A DNA stretch of 64,000 nt from Isoetes taiwanensis (Eukaryota; Streptophyta; Lycopodiopsida; Isoetales; Isoetaceae), in assembly GCA_021234155.1 (NCBI GenBank), contig JAJEKV010000103.1:556001-620000 (forward strand), given 5' to 3'. The translations under genes and the position numbers were made by a program. Positions within the stretch are counted from its first letter, which is position 1; each line of letters begins with the position of its first letter. Below are positions 58,940-64,000 of this stretch, piece after piece. A model generated the notes under the pieces. That model was not told the origin of the DNA, did no database searches, and worked only from the letters and a program-made list of their open reading frames with translations.

Positions 58940-61505
58940 CTCCTCTTTTGTTTTAACTACTAGTAGGTAGGCTAAGTTTCCTTATTTTCTCTACGTGAAT
59001 GGTGCAATGAGGAATTCTAGGTCATTGATTTTACTGAGCATGAAAGCTATTAACATCGATAAACATCTATAGACTCAATTTCCAAAAAACATTTCTATTT
59101 CCCTAATTCTATTTAGAATATTGCAAGCCACATTGCAAGAATAAGACACAAGTACCTTATGGCTCATTCCCTTTTCCTGGCAGAGGTAATTTCAAATAAT
59201 GCTTCTATAGGACAACTATGTTTCACTAGGCTTAGATATTAGAAGTTGTCACAGCTTAGTGTAGCGGTCCCAACTCATAAAAGCCCATAGCTATTTTTAT
59301 TTCTCATTGTATCTTATCTTATGGCGATCCATTTTCATGTGCTATAAGAGACGAGAAGGCATTTTCAAATAAAGCTCTATGCTTGGATGTTAGATGTTGT
59401 CGTAGATAATCTTAACTTCAGCTCCAATGCTCGTCATACAAATAAATATTGACAAGTCTAACTAGCCTATTTTGAGATCCCCACAACTTGCACTTTTCTT
59501 GAACCTTTGAAGCTAGTCCCATATGCTAGTCTATTCATAGAATTTTTGCAAACCCCCCCAAACACACAACCCCACCTCCCCCTTTTCTTTTCTTTCTTTA
59601 GTGCAACAACCCTATCTTGAGTGCCACCTTATCCGAAAAGCCTAAGGCTATCTACGTGTCCTAAAATTTAATGTGGACGCGTTCACCTGTCCTTAGATCT
59701 TGATCTAGGCAAAGGGAAGGTTGAGAAAACACGCAGATGTCACCACAGTGTCGCCCCTTTCAAATTGTTAACAATTACTTCTTTCTTGAACCATTAGAAA
59801 CTAATTCACTCTAACCCACCAAACATAGAAACAATTTCAATGAGAGCAACAAAGCACCAAACCCTCCCAAAAATACCGAAAGCAACAAAGCAACTCAAAC
59901 CCTCCCAAAAATACCATGTTCCATACAATACCTACCCAACAATCATATTCCGGACCATTGCTTGAGATGCCCGACTCAATACTGAAAGAAATTGGATGCA
60001 CTTAATGCCATAGGGCAACTTCATTTATGGTTTAGGAATCATGACACAAAGATTGTTTTGCAACAATTGTATTCAACAATTGTATTCACCACATTTTGCT
60101 AAGATGATTGTTAAGAATGCCGCAATACTAAAGCTTTCAAGTCAAGTGCAATACTAGAGCTTCGAGTCAAGTTCTTGGCGGAGAAGTTAAGAATGCCGCA
60201 ATACTAGAGCTTTCAAGTCGAAAGTGCAATTCTAGAGCTTTCAAGTCAAGTTCTACTAGCAGGGTTGACTAATACTTTTATTTATTCTCGCTTTGTTATG
60301 GTATCTTAGGATATAAGTTACGAGATCGAGCATGGAGAACCATGTATGAATCATCGACAAGTAGAATATGTTCTAGTATGGTGGCATATCAAAATATGGA
60401 ATGTCCTTGCATCCCATTTTGTAACCAAAGTGCCATCGGACCATCACATGGAGAATAATGATTCTCTTACAATCGCAAAAGAGGTACGCAGTTCCTTGAT
60501 TTTCTTAATCTGCTAATTACTCCAAAGGTAAAAGACCTCTAGAATGACCTATGATTGATATGAAATGCTGAATTCTGAAATCATTATACTTGGCATTTGA
60601 AAATGCATATTAGAAAGCTCTGATTCCATAAACCTAAAATTTGCCATGAATAAGTGACAAAGATTCGTTATGTATGCTGTTTGTAAAGTTAGATTAAACA
60701 GATTTAAAAAAGGAGATTGGAGAATTGAACCCCAGGCCCCAGAAGACATATTTTTTCCTCAGTCTAGGAAGTCGATCAATTTCCCTTCAAAAAGAGAGTA
60801 TGGCTTGTTTAAAATAGAACTTTTAAGTTCTAGATCGACCTATACAAGCATTAAAGTTTCCAACAAGATTCGTGTAATGATTTCATGAAATGATTTGACA
60901 CCCCAAAATTTAAATACCAAACTGTAATGCCCAGGTTATGAGAGATCAAACAGAATACGTAACGAAGAATTCTAGAAAGGAAGGGGGTTCTTATTTGCCA
61001 CAGTTCGCAGTTAGCGACACAGAGAGTATGCAATCTTATTTCTGGATTATCCTTCAGGTGGAAACACAGCCACTAAACCAATAGACCACACAGCCTAATA
61101 TCATTCATGGTCTTAATTTATTGAAACAAGCCTGACTTTCATAAGCAGCAAACATCTTGCCGTCCTGAAGATGATCGTTAATCGCCTGAATCCTTTTTTT
61201 ATTTGTTTATTATAGAACTCCACCTAATTCATAAGAATTATTTCTTATCTGCCCAGAATTCATCAAACATATGATCTAAGGTGCATTCTTCTCGTGACAC
61301 ACAAAACACCCCAAGAATTCAGCCCCACTCACCAAATCAGGCCCTATTGGTATTTTACTTCATCTATTTGTCATGCTCTGCTTAAAAGTGAAAGAATGCA
61401 TCTGCAATGATCTGCTAGTGGTCTAAAGAGATAATCTTGTAACATAGAATCAAAATAATGATAACCTTCATCAATTAAACCCCTATAACAATGAATTCTT
61501 ACTTC
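58940..61505. other. No gene recognised; short repeats
   Basis: Contains a two-copy repeat at about 60114-60255 ('aagaatgccgcaatacta...agctttcaagtcaag') and a two-copy 'ccctcccaaaaatacc' repeat near 59860-59920. A B-box-like ggggttcaattctcc on the minus strand near 60735 is another possible SINE trace. No coding exons are evident. Confidence 0.45.
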
Positions 61506-61509
61506 TTAC

Positions 61510-61558
61510 TCTTAAGTTTTCGTAAACTTTCAGCAATAGGTCGCTCCATGCTCAAGTT
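61510..61558 (-). CDS. Candidate exon upstream of IFT43
   Basis: A 49-base minus-strand segment with a strong acceptor (tttcttgcag) and donor (aaga|gtaaga). One frame reads NLSMERPIAESLRKLK. It may belong, with 62491-62567, to a gene or to a 5' leader upstream of IFT43. The family is not recognised. Confidence 0.35.
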
Positions 61559-61562
61559 CTGC

Positions 61563-62488
61563 AAGAAAACAGTATGCATCATCATAACTCCAGACGAGAC
61601 AAGCTAAAGTCAAATGTAAATAATCTTTAGACATCTCCCCCAAGGCATTGAAGTTCTCATTGCATTGTTGGACTGTATGGCCGAGAGGCCGTTTCTCTCG
61701 ACCATTTCTGTACTATTGAATGGCAGCTTATCCTCTCTGCCTACTAGAAACCAGCATCTCAATCTCATTTACATGAATCTGTACCATTGCTCGTAGTAAA
61801 CCGTGTGTGCAAGCATATCACCATATCTGGGACTGTATGTAGTTGTACTATGCACTTCTACTGGGCCCTCAATTTTTGTTGTTTTCATCACATACTCATG
61901 GTTATTTAAAAGAAATTTTATAAAGCTGCTAGTAGATGTGGTACTAGAATTTCAACTTAAGTCATGTATTGGTTTCAATGGCCAACTTAAGTAATGACAG
62001 GAAAACACAAGTGGTTCGAACCAGCAATTGAACTAAAATTCTCTGGAAATTTTTTGAGTAGCTTCTGCTTGACAGGTTCATACACACCCAATTAGTTAGT
62101 CAAGTTCAATTGCCTCCAAGCATAGGATGTAAGGCCCCTCTGAACCCCTGATAGAATAGCACTTCCCTGTGCCATCTATGATCCTTTACTTCCTACCAAG
62201 TTCTGAAGGGCATAAATAACTTCACTTAGGGTCCTCCTTCTCTGTGCCTCCTTCCCCCTTGCATTCATGGTTAAATATTTGCGCAAAATATGATGCATTC
62301 GCAGAGCTGCTTGTCATAAGCACCAAAACTTCATGCAGATGTGGATGTTCTTAGCAGTCATAACATTTGTTTGCTTTGTTTAATAAGTTGTCTAAAATAT
62401 TATGATTCTTACAGTCAGGCTTTTGATACAAAGTAAAATAGAGTTTTTTATGGAAATTTATAACCTGTAAATAAACAAGAAAGCACTT
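61563..62488. other. Intervening stretch, no exon identified
   Basis: Likely intron or intergenic DNA between the two candidate exons. No clear splice-bounded open segment was found. Confidence 0.4.
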
Positions 62489-62490
62489 AC

Positions 62491-62567
62491 GGTAGAACTC
62501 CAGCAACGTTTCCATTTCAACCGAATAAAGACCCTTAAGAGATAATCCTTCCACCCAATTGAGCTGC
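62491..62567 (-). CDS. Candidate exon upstream of IFT43
   Basis: A 77-base minus-strand segment between tttttgcag and a perfect gtaagt donor. The most protein-like frame reads QLNWVEGLSLKGLYSVEMET, but joined directly to 61558-61510 that frame reaches a stop in the next exon. A different frame joins openly (IGWKDYLLRVF). Either a further exon lies between them or these are non-coding leader exons. Confidence 0.35.
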
Positions 62568-62934
62568 CTGCAAAAACCTACATATGCGTAACGCGATATC
62601 GTCTATAAGCGTAATAAGAAACCTTCAAACAAGTATCTTAAAAATGGAAGTTACAATAAGAACGAACTAGATAGTTAGGCATTACCCACCAAACAAAATA
62701 CGAAGAAAGTTGGCAGACAAGACTGCAGCAGGTTACGGCAGGCTGACGGTCCACTGCAGGACTTTCTTGAAGTTGGAAGCGACGAGACTTTCTTGAAAGG
62801 ACACAAGCAACTAATTTTTAACATCATCCAACTAAATCACACTAAGCCTAAACCGAGAAAATAATTTCAAACAAACAAATTAAATAACGCCAAATGGATA
62901 GTTAACTGTTCCAAAAAGGAATTGTCAATTCTAT

Positions 62935-64000
62935 TGCCCTTTGAGAGAAAGTTGTTCTGAACTTCCAATACTCAATGTGTTGCAGGTTTTTGCACTTCTG
63001 ATCTTCTAGTTCTTCTAGTTTCATGCTATATGTTTGGTAGTTAGAAATTCAAGTGTGCTTATCACGGCAATAGTATGCATGCAGACAAATAGCATCATTT
63101 AAAATTCAAAAAGAAAAAGCAAGAAACATAATTACCAAGTACAAGAAATTTATCGCGCGCCAAGGCCGCCAAACATTTTTCAAAAACTGCGCTTGGACCC
63201 CGCTTAACGCCCAACATTCTCTTCCTCGCAATGGCCAAGTGATTCTAGATTGATGTGAAGCAACTTCGTAAGATCTTACATTCTAACTCTAATTTAGAAA
63301 TTACAAAATGGGAGAATATTTACCTTGCATGCAATTAGTGAAGCAGAAGAGAAGCGCTCACAATAGCTCTTCAAGTGCTCTCAATGCGTCGAGACAATAA
63401 GAAGGCCTTCTATTTATAAGATGGAGTTTTGTTGGATGATCGACACACATGACTAATCTAGGGCTATATTTATGCCAAGTGCCTATATCGCAACTCGCAT
63501 GTAATCATTAATATCATTCGATATATATTTCATATCCATAATTATCCTAAAATGGATATCATTAAGATTCTATATATATTGGGATTGATATCTTCTAACA
63601 AATTTGCCAATGGCCGCAATAAATGCAAAGTGCACACATGTCGTCGGCTTTGATAACAATAAATGCAAAGCATATTAATGGCCGCGAATAAATGCAAAGT
63701 GCACACATGTGTCGTGCTTTGATAACTCGCAATAAATGCAAAGCGTATTAATGGGTCGCAATAAATGCAAAAGCGTATTAATGGCCGCAATAAATGCAAA
63801 GTGTATTAATAGCCGCAATAAATGCAAAGTGCACACATGTCGTGCTTTGATAACTCGCAATAAATGCAAAGCGATTAATGGCCGCAATAAATGCAAAGCG
63901 ATTAATGGTCGCAATAAATGCAAAAGGTATTAATGGCTACAATAAATGCAAAGTGCACACACGTCGTCGTGCTTTGAATAATTCGCAATAAATTCAAAGC
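62935..64000 (-). repeat. Promoter-like 1.1 kb repeat, copy 2 (cut by window end)
   Basis: Direct repeat of 33197-34285 with the same TATA box (63418-63411, minus) and the same tandem array from 63611. Altered sites here read gcgcttgg, cccgctta and ttcctcgcaatgg, where copy 1 has gcagttgg, cccagtta and ttctgcaatgg. Confidence 0.9.

Noticed and set aside
58692-58970. 92-codon open frame with repeated His/Ser/Tyr phrases
   Set aside because: It coincides with a VNTR of unequal units and has no start context or domain.
33197-64000. The two 1.1 kb repeats as 5' and 3' LTRs of one element
   Set aside because: The 28.7 kb between them contains several unrelated elements and the IFT43 gene, and no primer-binding site follows either copy.

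Overview
This is eukaryotic, plant-type nuclear DNA: AT-rich, dense in microsatellites, tandem duplications, SINE-like heads and decayed LINE and LTR retroelements, with a few genes that only read as short GT-AG exons. There are no bacterial operons, ribosome binding sites or CRISPR arrays. The most informative gene is a complete-looking minus-strand IFT43 homologue (56556-58241), a subunit of the IFT-A complex used to build cilia. Together with plant-type PPR, B3 and LRR receptor-like sequences, it points to a land plant that keeps flagellated sperm. A fern is my best guess; a lycophyte, bryophyte, cycad or Ginkgo would also fit.

Layout. 1-2458: degenerate AGATTC-type repeats and two blocks led by a tRNA-derived SINE head. 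2473-14888: three head-to-tail copies of a ~4.4 kb unit, the third partial; each carries an unrecognised exon-bearing gene-like sequence on the minus strand. 14951-16520: remains of a minus-strand LTR retrotransposon. 18121-19833: a small coiled-coil gene in two tandem copies, the second cut off by a 19-bp minisatellite. 22440-25680: a 5'-truncated LINE ending in a (TTCTA)n tail. 26313-27056: a PPR pseudogene. 28972-29720: a possible hydrophilic coiled-coil gene. 30917-31851: a B3-domain gene with at least two exons. 33197-34285: a promoter-like repeat with a 27-28 bp array, duplicated at 62935-64000. 36320-39330: an L1-type LINE. 41230-43690: a broken LRR receptor-like gene. 46370-48383: a 2 kb retroposon with poly(A) and target-site duplication. 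50540-50830: a small LRR scrap. 52680-54580: a third LINE fragment, partly duplicated in tandem. 56556-58241: IFT43. 58625-58935: a SINE head followed by a VNTR. The rest is mostly featureless AT-rich DNA.

Wherever two copies of a repeat can be compared, the differences cluster at CAG/CTG trinucleotides. One copy reads CAG or CTG and the other CGG, CCGG, ACG, CG or TTGC, in patches that switch along the sequence. CAG/CTG is a plant CHG methylation context, so I suspect a base-calling or polishing artefact in unpolished repeats. If so, many frameshifts and stops here, including those in the LINEs, the LRR gene and the 4.4 kb units, may not be biological.

The genes do not form a pathway. IFT43 and the B3 gene look functional, the PPR and LRR genes look broken, and most of the remainder is mobile or duplicated DNA. 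I found no convincing novel multi-gene system.
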